DNA of 64,000 bases from the NCBI RefSeq assembly GCF_019393635.1, contig NC_057865.1, positions 301,265,885 through 301,329,884 of the forward strand, read 5' to 3'. Under the pieces are notes generated by a model. That model was not told the DNA's origin. It was given only the letters and a program-made list of their open reading frames with translations, and did not search any database. Made by a program: the position numbers and the translations under genes. This stretch comes from Dromiciops gliroides. Its lineage: Eukaryota; Chordata; Mammalia; Microbiotheria; Microbiotheriidae. Of this stretch, positions 21,721-34,284 are shown piece after piece. How positions within the stretch are numbered: the first letter of the stretch is position 1; every line of letters begins with the position of its first letter.

Positions 21721-22374
21721 ACGAACCTATGAACCTACGTGATATACCCAGGCCAAATGGAACCAAGTCTCCAAGGAAGGGAGAACTTTAAGGCTCAGCC
21801 CTGGCCCTGCCAAGCGCCCAAGGAGGCCCTTCTTATCTCCTAGTGGTTGTCCTCTCTCCTAAACTTACCTTGGATTTAATTGCCTGTCTGTGCTGAGCTG
21901 TGACAAGAATACGTGAAGTGATCAACGTCCATTGATCATGGGAGTCAGGAAGACATGGGTCCAAGTCCCAGACTGGCTGTGAGGAAGCTGGTGACTTTGG
22001 ATGAATCTCAGGCCCATAGATTTCAGCCTAGAAGGGGCCTGAGAGGTGTCTGGTCCAAACCTCTCATTTTATGGGCTGGGAAACTGAGGCCAGAGAGGCA
22101 AAGGGGGCACATGTCAAGGTTGGGATTCACACCCAGATCCTTGGACTTCAAATCCAGAATCCTTTCTACTGTACCCAATGAAGAAACTGAGGCCTATGCA
22201 GGTGAGGATTGGAGGAGAAGGAAGGTGGGATGGATTATGCTGAAATACCAAGAGGTGAGTCCTCTTAGTAAAGGCAGACTGTCAATCTCAGACTGTAGGG
22301 TTCAGAGCAGGCAGGAACTTTAGAGATCATTTACTCCAGCCTCTTCAAGGTACAGGCAGGAAAACTCGTGTGTT

Positions 22375-22620
22375 CAGTTATGCATGTGTGTGTACCCATG
22401 CATGTACATATATGCAGATCTCTATCAGTCTATGTCTATCTATGACCCATCTATTGGGTCTATCCTTAATCTATTATTATCTATCATCTATTTCCAACCA
22501 TAGTTTCATCTCCCTTCCTCTTTCTTCTTACCACCCTCTCTCTGTCTCTCTCTCTCCCCCGTGTCTCTGTTTCTGTCTCTCTCCTCTGTCTCTCCCCTGT
22601 CTCCAACCTGCGCCCCCCCC
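22375..22620 (+). repeat. Simple-repeat region (TG, TATC, TCTG) ending in an L2-adjacent C run
   Basis: Imperfect ATGTGTGTGT, CTATCTATC and CTCTGTCTCTCT units. Confidence 0.75.
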
Positions 22621-22621
22621 A

Positions 22622-22745
22622 CTAGAATGGAATCTTCCGGAGGTCAGGGGCTATTTTTCTTTCCTCACTTTGTCCCCAGGGCTTAAAGGCTCCTAGTCTG
22701 GCACAGAGTAAGTTGACTGACTGAGTGAATGCCTGACACCCTTTG
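22622..22745 (+). repeat. L2 LINE 3' end
   Basis: AGAATGGAATCTTCCGGAGG, CAGGGGCTATTTTTCTTTCC, then AGTCTGGCACAGAGTAAGTT. Confidence 0.65.
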
Positions 22746-23211
22746 AGCACTGACTTTTGTGTGGAAACCTCACTTTGCTGGCACTAGAAGCTGGTTTTGG
22801 CCGACTTCAGAGAGGCCTTAAGTAATCTCACCATCTAAATGAAGTTCTTAGCTCATCTTTCTTCAACAACCCTGCCCCTCCCTCTTCTGCCTAAGCTCCC
22901 GGGACCCCTTGGAGACTTCACCCAGAGGGTCCCATGGGTGGGAAGGGAGAGGGTCTGTGGAGAAGGGTCCAGGGGATGGAGAGGAACAGTAAAATCCTTA
23001 GACTTGGCCCTCCTGTCTTTTCTGCAAGTCTCCAGCATGGCTATCCGGGAGACATGCTTCCGCCAGGTGCTACCTGTGCCTTGGCTTGCATCATTTCCCC
23101 AGCCTGGTGCTCGTTGTACCTGAATGCAAGAAGCCAGTGAGTCAGGAGGGATGATGGATTTCCTCCAAGGAGGAAATATGAGAACAATAATTACTAAGAT
23201 TACAAGGGAGC

Positions 23212-23359
23212 TGGGGCAGCTAGGTGGCACAGTGGATAAAGCACCAGCCCTGGAGTCAGGAGGACCTGAGTTCAAATCTGGCCTCAGACAGTTGACACTT
23301 ACTAGCTATGTGTAAGTCATTTAACCCTCATTGCCAAAAATAAAAATAAAATAAAATTG
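23212..23359 (+). mobile_element. Marsupial SINE, plus orientation
   Basis: Head GGGGCAGCTAGGTGGCACAG, tail of AAAAATAAAAATAAAATAAA. CAAGGGAGC at 23203-23211 recurs at 23360-23368. An internal deletion removed CCTGGG after CTATGTG. Confidence 0.9.
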
Positions 23360-23394
23360 CAAGGGAGCCTAGAACAGGAGCTTCAGAACTGGAA

Positions 23395-23640
23395 AGAAAT
23401 TTGAAATACAGAAGTGCTGAGGGCTGGGAGGGGCCTCAGAAAGAGGAATGTCAGAGATGGGAGGGGTCTTAGAACAGGAGATGGCAAAGGTGGGAGGGCC
23501 CTTGGAACAGGGGATATGAGAGCTAAGAGGAGCCTCAGAACAGGGGATGGCAGAGGTGGGAGGAGCCTTAGAACATCAGATGGCAGAGCTGGGACATAGA
23601 ATAGGGAAGGTCAGGGCTGGGAGGCGCCTCAGAGAACATT
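23395..23640 (+). repeat. 33-bp tandem array (second-best copy)
   Basis: About six or seven modules of the type AGAACAGGGGATGGCAGAGG + TGGGAGGAGCCTT at 33-34 bp spacing. Because 33 is a multiple of three it leaves an 11-residue periodic ORF (RTGDGRGGRSL-like) that I regard as non-coding. Confidence 0.85.
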
Positions 23641-24014
23641 CAGTTCAGCCTCTCATTACAGAAGAAACAGAGGCTCAGATGGGGCAGTGACTTGCCCAAG
23701 GTCATCACAGTAATCAGTGTCGGGCTGAGATTCAAACCTAGAACTTTTCCTTCCCTATCCAGTCCTCTTTTCCTTCTCTGCACCTTAATGGCAGCCCCCA
23801 AGTTTTCCCTCAGATTGGGGGAGGGGGAGTGTCAGAACTCCTGGAACTGAGATGGCTTCTATGGGGTGGGGCAGGGAGGGCTGCTGGGGCAGATGCTGCA
23901 CCTCTGCAGTGGCTGGAAGGGCCTGGTTACCCACCTGAGGCCCTGGGGCCTTGGCCTCCCTCATCATTCCCTGCCAGCCTGGGGCTGCAGAGGCAGTGGT
24001 GGCTGGGCTGAGCC

Positions 24015-24200
24015 ATGCCGTCATTAGGGGATTAACAGAAACCTATGAAGTACCAAGTGATTATATAACCACGTTGCCTCCCTATTATTACTCTGGTTGA
24101 TTAAATAGTAACATCTCTTTGGGCCTTGTGGGGAGGTTTGCCCAAAGGGGCTAAAAACCTGAACAGAAATAATGGCAATAATGGGGCTGCTGATGAGAGG
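24015..24200. promoter_or_regulatory. Candidate conserved intronic enhancer island
   Basis: Repeat-free AT-rich text with GTCATTAGGGGATTAACAG, CTATTATTACTCTGGTTGAT (SOX/homeodomain-like), TAAATAGTAACATC and AATAATGGCAATAATGG. The change from GC-rich flanks is abrupt. Conservation is untested. Confidence 0.3.
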
Positions 24201-24839
24201 TGTCTGTGTGGCCAGAGGCGGCCCTGCTCTCGCAGCCCCTTCCCCCTTGGCCAGGGCACCCTGGAGGGCGCAGGGAGGAAGCTGGGTCCTTAGACGCTCA
24301 GAAGGAGCTTCCCTTCTGCCTCACCCCCATCCCAGGACTCTCATCGGTGAGCCTGCCTGCCCTAGAGATGGGGGAGAGCAGTCCCCGATCCCAGGAGAGG
24401 TCTTGGGCTCGTTTCTACGAGCACCTCCTCTCCAAGGGTTGCAGAATTCATCTGAATGCCCGGTCCCAGCTGATCCATAATAACTCAGATCTGACAAGAG
24501 TCATTCCTTGGCTTCCCTATTTAGAATGATAGGATTTAGGAACAGGAAGGCCCCAACCACTTCATTTTACAGGGGAGGAAACTGAGGCCCACAGGGAGAA
24601 GTAAGGTCCCACAGTACTGTGGGGGGTGGTTCATGTCCCCCACCTCCAAACACAGTGCTTCGTGTGTCAGGCAGTGGGTCAGGAGCCGGACATACAGAAA
24701 CAAATGGAAAATGAGCCCTGCCCTTAGAGAACTTCCATTTTATCAGGCGATAAATTACCTCCATTGCAAGGTAATTTGAAGAGAGAGAGGCTCCTGACTC
24801 CCACCCCGATGCCCAGCACTGTGCCCCCTCAGCCTTCAC

Positions 24840-25200
24840 GGCCTCTCCCTAGGAAGCACCAAGCAGGCTAAGTTTGCCCAGCTGAATGAATGGATTTCAG
24901 CAGTGATTTCACCAGATTCCTCCTGCCCAGAGCTGCTAACAAGTGGCTAAAGAATGAGAAATGCTCCCAGACACTGTTTGGGAGTTTTACAAAGGGCTGA
25001 TCTGCAGGGCGGTTTTTATGTATGCCTGAACATGAAAGGAAACCACTACCTCGTCTGTGTCTTCGGTCAGCCCCATCTTTGCCTCCGGGACCCAGCAGAA
25101 CAAGTTGATTCTGCTGGATCCCAGAAGCCACAGCCAGGAACATCAGGTGGTGATTATAAGGAGCCAGATTTTGGGTCCATAAATGGAGGAGTTACTTAAC
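24840..25200. promoter_or_regulatory. Possible conserved island
   Basis: Unique-looking sequence with CAGCTGAATGAATGGATTTC, AGCTGCTAACAAGTGG, GAACATGAAAGGAAACCACT (a RUNX-like AACCACT word) and balanced composition. Weaker case than the others. 25200-25990 beyond it is unassigned apart from short MIR-like fragments. Confidence 0.2.
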
Positions 25201-26029
25201 AATCAGAGCCGACGAGCAATGGATGGACTGCCTTAGAAGGGAGTAAGGTCATTGTGCTTGAAAGTCTCTAAGGAGAGACTGGGTGATTGAGGCATGTCAG
25301 AGATGTGCAGTTTAGGGCCCATCAACCTCTGAGATGTAGTAATCCTCATGACAGCTGACTTTCTGTAGGGTTTTTGCTGAAAATAAGTTACAAAATCCTG
25401 TCCTCAATATCAGTACTGTGAGGTGAGGGGCATATGTTCTTATCCTCATTGTATGGATAAGGGGGGACCCGTGTGGGTTACTTATGGGTGGTCATGGGCC
25501 TGCATCACTTAGGACAGATAGGCTGCAATCTGTGTCTTTGGAGGGAAGACTCCTTTGAGGAAATTCTAATTCCCATGGAGTGCTTGAGTGTGGAAGAGGT
25601 AAAAAGCAGGTGCCACTTTTCATTTTTGTTGACAAAGCGCCTGCCCTCAGAGAACTTAGATTCTAAAGGGAGAGAGTGAGACCTACAGGAGTGACCCAGA
25701 CAGAGAATGAGGAGAAGTAAGGAGGATGGCAGCTCAGCAGCAGAAACCTGTGACAGACTTTCTGGGAATTCATAATCTCCGGGTAACAAGTCCTGCTTTG
25801 TTAGCACTTCAGCCCAGGCAGAGCACTTTCCTCTCAACCTCACCATGAGGGACGAAGGGCAGGGCACAGATTCCACCACCACCACCACCAGTTTACAGCT
25901 GGGGGATCAGAGGCTCCGAGAGTGGAAGTGGGTCATCCCAATCGTGCCACTCGAGTGTCCAAGCTAAGATTTAAGCCCAGGGCTCCTGCCTTGTCCTCCA
26001 GTCACTAGGACACCCTGACTGCCTTTTTA

Positions 26030-26330
26030 AAAATTGTTATTATTTAGACTCAATTCTCTCCCAGACCAGAAGATTCCACCCATAGCATTTTAGTGGCAAG
26101 AAAATAATCTTCCCTCAAGGCTGAAGCTCCAACCACAAGCTGATTGAAGGTAGAAAGCGGGTGTAACTTTGGCAGATTAATGCAGCATTTGGCTGTTCTG
26201 AGGCTTTTAAGTGGGGGGTGGGGGGAAAGAGAGTATGAAGTCGGATTAGCCATTAATCCCCAAACCAGTTTTGATTGGGGGGATTGTTATTGTAAAGGGA
26301 GAGAGAATCCAACAATTCAGTTCAGTCGAA
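26030..26330. promoter_or_regulatory. Candidate intronic enhancer with inverted GGATTA/TAATCC sites
   Basis: GGATTA at 26243-26248 and TAATCC at 26254-26259 form an inverted pair spaced by five bases, the binding text of OTX/PITX/GSC-class homeodomains. A nearby ATTGTTATTGT at about 26284 resembles a SOX site. The surrounding 300 bases are repeat-free and AT-rich apart from a G-run at 26213-26224. Confidence 0.35.
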
Positions 26331-27654
26331 GCTGCAGATCATCTTTTTATCCCTGGCACCTGGCATGGGGCTTATTGATTATTAAGCACAGACAGGGCCC
26401 GGGTCTGCTGCTTGGCACTGGGGGAGATACAAAGATAGCTAAAGCCAGACCCCTGCCCTCAGGGTGATTACAGTCTAGTGAGCAGAAGGACAAAGCCCAA
26501 AAAAACTATGATTCAGGGGAGAGTTGGGTGGGTTCAAAGGACAGATCCAGGTAAGGTGCAGGGGAAGAATACTAGAGAGAGGACAAGGCAGTCACCATTT
26601 GCCTAGGAGGGCTGAGCAAAGGCTCCTGGGGATGCTTTCGGGCGAGTGTGGACCACTCCTGGGGACTGGCTGAGGCTGATAATGAGCAGTGAGGAGTCCC
26701 GGGGGTGACAGACAAAGGGGCTTCAGGTTTGTTTGCAGGACATGGAAGTTGTGCACTAACAACCCTATTAGCCACGTACCCACCTCCCAGGGTTGTTGTG
26801 AGGAGCAATGAGCCAATGTCAGTAAGCCCCATAGCAGTCGTTGTGTCCAGTGTAAGACCTCCTCTGATCCTCTGATGGTGCCTTGTGCAACTGGAAGGTG
26901 CCCAAGAGAGAGCCCAGTGACCGGGAACGTTGGAGCTCTCTGACCCTCTCTGGCTTTGACGTCATGGAGTCATCTGGTTTTTTGAGTGTTAGGAGCCTTT
27001 GAGAGCATTTAATCTGCGGCTCGCTTTTCCTTGTTTATTTTCGTTGCCACATTTTGTTTGGCCACCTCGGAGCAACACACCCTATAAAGCACATCCCACC
27101 AAGGAAAGCTTTTAAGCCAAGCCTCCTAAGAGTGGTTGATGGAGCCAGTTTTCACTTTCAGAGTTTGCTGTGAAGGCAATGTCTTGGGGGCTGGCTCTGG
27201 GGCAGCAGCCTCGTTAGGTAGGTGCCTATCGAGCTGACTACACTGTGATCGTTTTGGGCACAGTACTGCTGTTGCTTGTTGGTGGGTGATAATGGTGTTA
27301 CCATTGGTGTACTCAGTCTTCACCTCCATTTTTCACCTGTTTCTATTTCCTTGATCGTCCTCACGTCATCCAAGGCTTTCTGGCTTTCTCCAGATTCCTC
27401 ATAGCTACCGTATTTGGTAATAGATCATGGCGTCCATAAGCCAGTGTTTGTTCAGCCCTTCCCCAATCACGAGGTGCAGTTTGTTGCTATCACGATTAGG
27501 CTGCTGGGAATTCTTTTGTCTTGATGAATCACTTCTTGCTTCTTGCTGGATGACCTCTTTGGGGTATGGTTCTAGCAATGTGATCATCATCATAATGGCT
27601 ATTAATAACAAGTAGATAAAACACACAATAGTAACGTTCACAGAGACAGTAAAG

Positions 27655-27850
27655 ACTACAAAGTGCACTGTTACATTATCTCATTTGATTCTCCTAACAG
27701 TCCCAGGAGGTAGGTGGTATTATTGTTATGAATGAGGGAACTGAAGCTGAGAGGCAACAAGTGACTTGGCCAGGGTCACCCAGCAAGCAAGTGTCACCAT
27801 TTGAATGCGAGTTTCCCTGACTTCAAGTCTGGTTTCAGAATGTCAGAGTT
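27655..27850 (-). repeat. MIR-family relic
   Basis: GTTACATTATCTCATTTGAT, CTGAAGCTGAGAGGCAACAA and GGCCAGGGTCACCCAGCAAG in antisense MIR order. Confidence 0.75.
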
Positions 27851-28673
27851 GAAGGATGAGGACACTAGTAACTTTTCTTGCATCACTGCTGTGTGAAGGC
27901 TCCTCGTTTCCCAGGTGATTGGTGTGAGCCTCGGTCAGCTCCGGCTCACTCCACGGATGTCTCCCTGGGTTCCATTTTCTTGTCACTTCTATGGGCCCAG
28001 GCTGGGTCATGATCCTTTCACAACAGTCAGTCTGATTTTTCTGGGTGTCATTCTTTCCATTTCCATGGTTGCAGCCATCATGTCTCTGGTGTTCCTGCTG
28101 CTACTCGCTTCCTTCTGCATCTGTTCATAAAAGTCTTCCAGCCCCAAGACCTTATCTTACAGAGGACCCAGAAAGGGGTTCCCTGCCCAAAGCCTCACAG
28201 GCCCTCGAACCCCAAAGCTCTTTCCATTTGGCAACACCAAGTAAGAGACAACACTGTGTAAAGGTATCCCTGAGTCCAGGGAAGAGGAGACAGGCGCTGC
28301 TTCTGGTGCCTCCAGGGAGCTTTCAGCGTCCCTCCATTTTCCCAGCTCTACAGTCTGGATCATGGAGGTGATGGCGATGACGGCTCACATTTCTATAGCA
28401 TTTTACCACTGACAAAGAGCTCCAGAATTTTCTCCCCCTGGAACAATAACTTGGGCTCCTTCTCTCCTGGGTATGGGGGTCTCTCCTTTTCATCTTCTCA
28501 TCACTGCACATTCCCCCTGTGCCCAGAATGAAGGCATATGATGGGCAAGAGAGAAGGAAGGAGGGATAGGCTGGGGAAGGGGCAGGAAAAGGCCCCTCTC
28601 TTACTCTGCATGTGATCTTTTCTCGGAAGCCAAGGGCTTTGATCCTGGAGCATCATCTCTCAGATACTAAAGA

Positions 28674-28876
28674 TGGGCAGCAGCAGGTGTAGTGGAAAGA
28701 GCCAGGATTTGGAGTCTGGGGAACCGAGTTCAAATCCTGTCCTGGCCCTGGGGCAAGCTACCTAAAGTTTCTGAGTCTGTTTCCTTATCCTCTATCTGGG
28801 GATAATTAGAGCATCTCCCACAGGATTCTTGTCAGGACCAAATGAGAGAATGTATTTAAAGTGCTTGGCAATCCTT
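28674..28876 (+). repeat. Near-full THER1/MIR SINE
   Basis: Begins AGCAGGTGTAGTGGAAAGAG, has GAGTTCAAATCCTGTCCTGG, GTCTGTTTCCTTATCCTCTA and ends AAAGTGCTTGGCAATCC: the whole MIR/THER layout in one piece. Confidence 0.8.
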
Positions 28877-29932
28877 TTTTCTTACTAAACTAGACCTCTG
28901 AAATCAGTAGTTTAGGGGACTCCCAAGGAGGAGGCCTTCCACTGGTGCAGATTGGCACCCTCTGCAGCTGGTAGCCAGGGGGGCTGGGGCACTGAGAGGG
29001 CATGTGGCTCATCCAGTGCCCCCCCAGCCAGGATGGGGCAGAGGTCAGACTCAAGGCATGCTCCCTAACTGCCACACTGTGCTGCCTGTTCTTGTATTCC
29101 TTATTGATGTTGTCATCTGTGACTTTATTATCCCCATGCAGTAAATTCATTCATTTTAAGCACTTCCTAAACCTTGAAGCACTTTGGGAGTATCAGTTGC
29201 TGGTTCATTAGTATATCTCCCACCCCTGTGTCTCCCCCCTTCACATCCACTGTGGGGCTGAAGCAGCTCAAATTTTACACTCAGGTAACTAAATAGAAAC
29301 ACGGGCTGTCCTTTGTTATCAAACCGGCTGTTCGTTCTAAGGCCTGCACAAGGCCCAGAGGTCTCCAGACTGGAGGAATAGAAAGAAGTCTTAAGTGGGC
29401 CTTGAGGCCTTCCAAAGTGTGGGTGGGGGAGAGTCTGGCAGGGTAAATATGTGGGGGCTGCAGTTCATGTTAGAAGCCCCAGGAAGCTGGAGGACTTTTC
29501 ACTTGGGAACTTGCCTATGGCCAAGACTGAGGTGACTGACTCAAAATGGCGGGCCTGGTGTTTGTCTTTAAACACGGTGTTTCCTTCTGTGGGGATCCTC
29601 CACACCCCGAGCAGCCACTGGGGTGGCTGGGGGCTTCAGAGGACTCCATCCAGAGACCCTTTGCTTCAGAGCCCCATCTCCACCTCTGAGGCCTGCAGCC
29701 TGCTCAGAGCCCCCAAGAGTGGCCCATAGCATTGGTTACACACATTGGAGAGATGAAAGGCTTCAGCCTGCTTAGGGTGGAGAGGATCTTATCCTCAAGG
29801 TCTCAGTGTCAGGGATCTAGTGTCTGAGTGTCTGTGCATGCATTGTTCATCCTCTGAGCTGAGAGCCCACTCTCTAGCTGAGCTAAGTTGGCATTTCCCG
29901 TGGGCCTTTTTGAAAACACACACAGAGACACA

Positions 29933-30084
29933 CACAGACTCTCTCTCTCTCTCTCTCCCTCTCCCTCTCTCTCTCTGTATCTCTTTTTGTCTCTGTTTAC
30001 TTCTCTCCTTCTCCCTTTCCCTTTCTCTTTCTCTCCCCTCCCTCTTCTCTCTTTCTTCTCTTTCTCCTCTTTTCTCCCTCTCCT

Positions 30085-30120
<36 letters not shown>

Positions 30121-30142
30121 CCTCCCTCCCTCCCTCCCTCCT
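29933..30142 (+). repeat. Polypyrimidine (CT)n/(TCCC)n tract
   Basis: More than 200 bases with almost no purines after 29940, ending in (CCCT)n. Spurious Ser/Leu/Pro ORFs come from it. Preceded by a short CACACAGAGACACACACAG run. Confidence 0.95.
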
Positions 30143-30760
30143 AAGCAGCTTCTTCTAGGTGCACTCAGACCAAAGGGAAATCAGCCTTCCCATAAACCTG
30201 TATGCTTTCGATCTAAGAAGCAGTAGTAATCACAGTAAGAAACCTTGCGAGCCCACAGGGAATGAGCTTCATTCCCAAACCTCTGGTGTCGAGAGCAGTC
30301 CTTTCCCCCTGCTGGAGGGGCGGGAGGGGGGCGGGGAGGAGCTTGGCCCAGGAATGCGTTTACCTAGAGAAGAGTCCTAATGGCCCCATGATGACGGCAG
30401 CTCCCATTCCTGAAGAGCTCCCAGGCTGTCCACAGTTACCTCCCCGGAGCCACCATGTTGTGAGTCCTGGCTCTGTGACAAGAGACCCTTCCTGAGCCTT
30501 CATTACTTTGTCCGTACAATGGAAAGAACCCCTTGTGTTCTGCTTCTTTCCTAAGGCATTTCAAGGAAAGTGTCTGTAAACCCAGAACCCATGAGATAGA
30601 GCCCAGAGCTGCCTCTACCTCGTCTGAACTTTGCTTGTTGTTCTTCCAACTCGTACCATTGGGCTCCTTGCCTTAAGTCAAGGAGACATTGGGTAGAAGT
30701 GAATAAGAACTCAGATGCTTGCTGATAAGGGAGGCTCCATTGTATAGCAGGTGGTGAGGT

Positions 30761-30772
30761 GGGGGGGGGGGG
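30761..30772 (+). repeat. Homopolymer of 12 guanines
   Basis: Single uninterrupted G run flanked by GGTGGTGAGGT and TGCGGG; prone to length change and to sequencing error. Confidence 0.85.
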
Positions 30773-31059
30773 TGCGGGCCGAGAACGGCCCTTTGTGTGC
30801 CTGGCTAGCGCAAAGAACCAGGCAGGTAAATAGTGCGCCAGACCTGTTCTTCAGGCTCCTTGGGAGCAGAGAAAAGGGCCGGCACTGGAAGTCTGGGCCC
30901 AGTTCTGCCACACTGGCTGGCTCACCAGCACCGGTTCCGTTTAGCTCAGCCCTGTGATGGTTAGCCAGATGACATTGGCCAACACGGCTCCCCCGCCTTA
31001 TGGAGAGCCCAAATTAGAGCTCCTTCCCCTCCCTCTAAGTATACAAAACAAGGGATTCA

Positions 31060-31205
31060 GACCACATGATCTCTAGGACCCTCCCACCCTGCCATCCCCT
31101 GTTCTGAGGCCCCTCCCATCCTGCCATTCCCTGTCCTAAGGCCCCTCCCAGCTCTGTCTCCCTTGTTCTAAGGCCCTCCTGCTTCTGGCATTCTAGGCTC
31201 TGCTG
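31060..31205 (-). repeat. 33-bp tandem family, minus orientation
   Basis: Four modules of CCTGTTCTGAGGCCCCTCCC/ATCCTGCCATTC type, the complement of the array unit. Confidence 0.8.
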
Positions 31206-32424
31206 TCCAAGGAGGGTGGCCGTTGCACATCTTGAACCTTAAAGGAAAGACAGAAGAATGATGAGTTTGAGTGATTTGGGGAGACCTGATCGTGGGGTGG
31301 AGTGGTGACTGTGGCTCACACTGTAACCCATCATAACTGACCCCACTTTGTCCGCATTGAGGAGAGCTCTGCGAACTTTTTGGCCGTCCCTCAGCCCCCG
31401 GGGAGGCTCGAGGACGAGCCCCTGGCTTCCTCCCCTGGTCATTCTTTCACACTTTCAGGCCTGGCACCTGTGCCAAGATGCCAGGCTGTTTCCCAGTTGC
31501 CCTCGGAGCCAGCCTAGCAGCCTCCTTGCTCCGCCCCTTATCAGTCACGCTTCCAGCCCCCACCTTGGCAGCCCCCCACCACATGCCCTTTCTCAAACCC
31601 GAGCTGTCTAGGCTGGAAGAGGGTTGGCAGGAGAAAGGGGTTGTCATAGTGATGGAACCCGAGCCGGGACATTCCCGCAGTGAAGTGGGCGGCCGAGGGA
31701 CGCACCTTTGTGGGGCCTTTTCAAAGGAAGGGGCCCTTTAAGTGGGAGCGTCGATTTGTTTGTGGGGACTCTTGAATGGGAAGGGGGTCCCCAGGGATTG
31801 GGGAGGGGAGGCAGAGCAGGCCCGATCCTCCTTCTTTTCCCACTCCACTCTGGCTCCCACCACTGGCACTGGCTTCCCACTTCCCCAGTGTATGCTTGGA
31901 GGCTGTTGTTTCCAGGCCAGAGCCCTGACGGTAGCTTAGAGCTCCTAGTTTGGTGGACAATACTCCCAGGAAGACAACTGCCACAGGAAGCTCTTTCATG
32001 CTAGCCCCCTACCCCATTCCCTGGGCTCAGAATGTCCTCCCCACCCCCAAGCTGCTCAAGCCCAACTGCCACCTCCTCCAAGAAGTCCACCTGCCCTGAT
32101 CTACTCAGTGCTGAGGACAGCCCCTCCACTTCCAAGGAGGTGGTGTTCCCACCTCTCAGAGGATGGGAAGGGAACCCACACCTCCATGTCCAGAGCACCC
32201 CTTCCCGGGTGCTGGGCTCTGAGGGGACGTCTCTGCCTTGTCAGAAGGTCCCTGGTGTCATCTCTCTGGGTCCTCCTATTACCCTCTGAGCTCGAAGCCC
32301 TGCCCTGCCTTGGTATACGCTTCAGGGTATTTTCTTGGTGTCTTTGGGGTTTAACATCTCTCTTCCCCCTCTTTCTCTCCCTCTTCCCTGACCAGTGTCT
32401 ATCTGTCTCTCTCCCTCCCTCCAT

Positions 32425-32850
32425 TTTTTTCACTTAATAGTATTTTATTTTTGTCCAATCACATGTAAAGATAGTTTTCAACATACATTTTTTAAAATTT
32501 TATTTTTTTAATCATAAAAGTATTTTATTATTTTTCAGTTACATGTAAATATAGTTTTCAACATTTATTTTCATAAAATTTTTAGTTTCAAATTTTTCTC
32601 CCTCCCTCCCTTCCCTCCCCTGTCCCCAAGACAGAAAGCAATCTGATATAGGTTATATATCAACATTCATTTTTATATGATCTTGAGTTCCAATTTTTTC
32701 TCCCCCATCCCCTGCCAAGCCAGCAAGCAATCTGCTATATGTTATACAGTGCAATCATATTAAGCATTTTCACACTAGTCATGTGCTTTCTCTTACTTAT
32801 AACCTCCCCAAAGGAACAAAGAAATAGTCAAGCCAAAACACCACCACCTT
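32425..32850 (-). mobile_element. Stacked L1 3'-end fragments
   Basis: Three partial copies of the same L1 3' end follow each other. Two carry ATGTAAAGATAGTTTTCAAC or ATGTAAATATAGTTTTCAAC, and two carry AGCAATCTGATATAGG or AGCAATCTGCTATATG. This suggests repeated insertion at, or duplication of, one site. No ORF survives. 32850-33420 beyond is unassigned GC-rich sequence. Confidence 0.75.
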
Positions 32851-33424
32851 GGCCATATCTGAGAGGGTACATGCTAGTCCTCATCCGTGGTCCCCCACCT
32901 CCCTCGCTGACAAGATGCAGGAGGCATGTAGGGCTCCTCAGGTGCCCAGCCACTCCTGTACCTCAGAGCCTTCCTGCGCTCAGCCAGGCTGGTCCTCACC
33001 CCTCAGGCCCACGTCCATCCTGGGCCTCCCAGAGTTTAGTCTGCTCTAGTAGGACTGGGGAGACCCCTGCCCAGGGCTGCGTGTTTCTCAGTCTCTTGCA
33101 GCCTCCTACAGCCTTCTCTCCCCGACATCCACGGGCGTTTTGCCTTTTCTGAGTGTGTGCATCTGGCATCCCCAGGTCCCCCCAGACCAGAGCCCTGTTT
33201 CTCATTTTTGCCGGGGTCTGGTCTAAGGCAGGGCCTTGGTAAATGCCTAGCATGGTGCTGTGGCCCCTTCCTGCCTTTCCTGCCCTGCTGGGCTCCCAGA
33301 GCCGTGTCCCTGTGATTCCCTTTGCCGCGGCTTCCCCACTGCCTCTCCAAATCTCTTCCTCCAGCCTCCACAAAGCCTTCCCCGAGTGTGGGAGCCACTT
33401 AAGGGAGGCTCACAGTGCAGCCAC

Positions 33425-33560
33425 TTGGGAGCCAGGAGTGCCAGTTCCCTGTGTGTCCCCTCCTTGGGCCTCAGTTTCCTCCTCTGTAAAATGAGGGAGC
33501 CAGTGACCAGTCAGACCGATTCTAGCCTGACAGTCTGTGATTCTTTGATAAGGCCTCCTT
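33425..33560 (+). repeat. THER1/MIR-type relic
   Basis: TTGGGCCTCAGTTTCCTCCT, CTGTAAAATGAGGGAGCC and GACAGTCTGTGATTCTTTGA. Confidence 0.75.
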
Positions 33561-34284
33561 CATGTGGGCCCATTAAGGCACTCAGCCTTGCATCTAATCA
33601 TAGAGACTCTCTGGTGCCTCCTCAGAGGCCTGAGGCATTTTACCTTTAATTTATGGCCCTTGGAATTCTTTCCCAAGTGCATGAGACACTCCTCTGCTCT
33701 CTTCAAGTGCCTGGAAGATGATTTAGCCTTTTCTCAGATGACAAGCGAGCAGTTTGCCAGAGCTCTCTGCAGGGGCAGGGCCTGTGCTGTCAGTCATGGA
33801 GGAATGGAGACCCCAGCCCTGCCTTCTCCTCTTGCCTTCCCTGGGAGCGCAGGGCTGCAATTCAGAAACCAGCTGTGGTGTCGAGATGTTCCCCTTGGGC
33901 TGAGGCGCCTCCTCACATGAGGGAGTGGGGCACCCTTTGTGGGGCTCCTCACTTTTCTGGTTCATTCCCCCACACAGAAGATAACCTGGAGACTTCGGGT
34001 GTGCCACCTCCCTCCCCTGCCAAGCACATAGATTCACAAGGTGAAGGGGAGTGACCAGGATATGTATCTGAGTCTGAGAAAACAGTGGTACCCACCAAAG
34101 TGGGGAGAGAAGGAACAAGCACGTATGTGCCAGGCACAGTGCTGAGTGATTTACAGATATTTTCTCATTTGAGCAACTCCCCTGCCTCCCCCCACCCCAC
34201 CTCCCAGAGGCTTCCAGAGTCTTGATAACCCACAGTACTGCCCTGGGCAGGGGCCCCAGAGAGGTCGTGCCACGGATCAGTGGT

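Noticed and set aside
29543..29553. Second YY1-like word AAAATGGCGGG
   Set aside because: Partial match without other promoter-like context; kept only as a note.
29820..30226. 112-codon Ser/Leu/Pro ORFs
   Set aside because: Pure product of the CT/CCCT microsatellite.
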